From contig JARVKI010000007.1 in the NCBI GenBank assembly GCA_036674765.1, positions 310,001 through 374,000 of the forward strand: 64,000 nt of DNA. The letters run 5' to 3'. The notes beneath the pieces were generated by a model, which searched no databases, had not been told where the DNA came from, and saw only the letters and a program-made list of their open reading frames with translations. Below are positions 63,693-64,000 of the stretch, piece after piece. How positions within the stretch are numbered: position 1 is the stretch's first letter; every line of letters starts with the position of its first letter. The stretch comes from Seiridium cupressi (Eukaryota; Ascomycota; Sordariomycetes; Amphisphaeriales; Sporocadaceae). Both the position numbers and the translations under genes were made by a program.

Positions 63693-64000
63693 CTATGCAT
63701 TGGATACCGGTGAGAAATCATGTCTATCCGTAATTTCACCTTCATAACCTACGGCTTCTGCAAAGTCTTTCAAAAATGCCCACCTTGTCTGCCTTCCCCA
63801 TCCCTTTTCCATAAATTTATTCGCAGAGTGTGGAAAGAATTCTGCTACTCTCAGAAACGATGCGTCATCTACATGCAATTTGGGGTTAGTGACTGGTTCT
63901 AGAGGTACACTTTTAATGTTCAACACCGGGTCTGGAGTGATTTTGGCCCCCAAAAGTTACTTACGCGCCGGGACAACCAATATATTGTCTTGGCCATCAT
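63693..64000 (-). CDS. Unrecognised partial protein at the right edge
   Basis: Minus-strand open stretch of 86 codons ending SPVSNA, containing ANKFMEKGWGRQTRWAFLKD and FAEAVGYEGEITDRHDF. In the same frame toward the window edge, after one TAA at about 63961-63963, the reading continues as DNILVVPARK, so either a short intron removes the stop or the gene is broken. I do not recognise the family. The gene starts beyond the window. Confidence 0.4.

Overview
The window reads as nuclear DNA of a filamentous ascomycete (Pezizomycotina; short TACATGTAGG-type motifs scattered between genes would suit a Sordariomycete, but the order is not resolved). The reasons are genes split by short introns (about 45-80 nt in most cases) with GTAAGT-type donors and CTAAC/CTAAT branch sites, a Zn2Cys6 activator, an ornithine N5-monooxygenase, an Hce2 (Ecp2-like) secreted protein and the divergent, mostly monocistronic layout. 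I find 18 convincing complete genes or intact reading frames after splicing, one badly decayed glycosidase gene, one permease that looks inactivated, and one fragment at the right edge.

Left third (1-18.3 kb) is gene-poor: about 4.1 kb without a recognisable gene but with two strong palindromes, one of which is a perfect inverted pair of the ATCAGATAA iron-GATA element; then sidA (siderophore biosynthesis), an Hce2 effector-like gene, a glycosidase pseudogene of the six-hairpin type with stops and frameshifts, and a Zn2Cys6 regulator, separated by kilobases of unassigned sequence.

Middle (18.3-54.1 kb) is a dense core of conserved genes: a small unknown protein, a DHCR24-like FAD sterol reductase and an HSL-type esterase side by side, the peroxin Pex14 and the tRNA m7G methyltransferase Trm8 divergently arranged, an amino acid/choline/GABA permease, the Mdm1-type PXA-RGS-PX-nexin protein, an SR splicing factor with two RRMs, HMG-CoA synthase, dihydroorotase and the nucleotide excision repair protein Rad4 (divergent), and a full-size ABCA transporter.

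Right end (55-64 kb) resembles an accessory catabolic group: an aldehyde dehydrogenase, a GMC alcohol oxidoreductase and an NCS1 nucleobase-type permease. A GMC enzyme and an ALDH can act in sequence (alcohol to aldehyde to acid), and the permease might import a substrate. Part of this group is decaying: the permease has a TGA inside its last loop and a frameshift, and the ALDH has a frameshift that a shifted splice acceptor appears to compensate.

Exon borders were placed by hand from reading frame, splice consensus and family similarity recalled from knowledge; no alignment or search was run.
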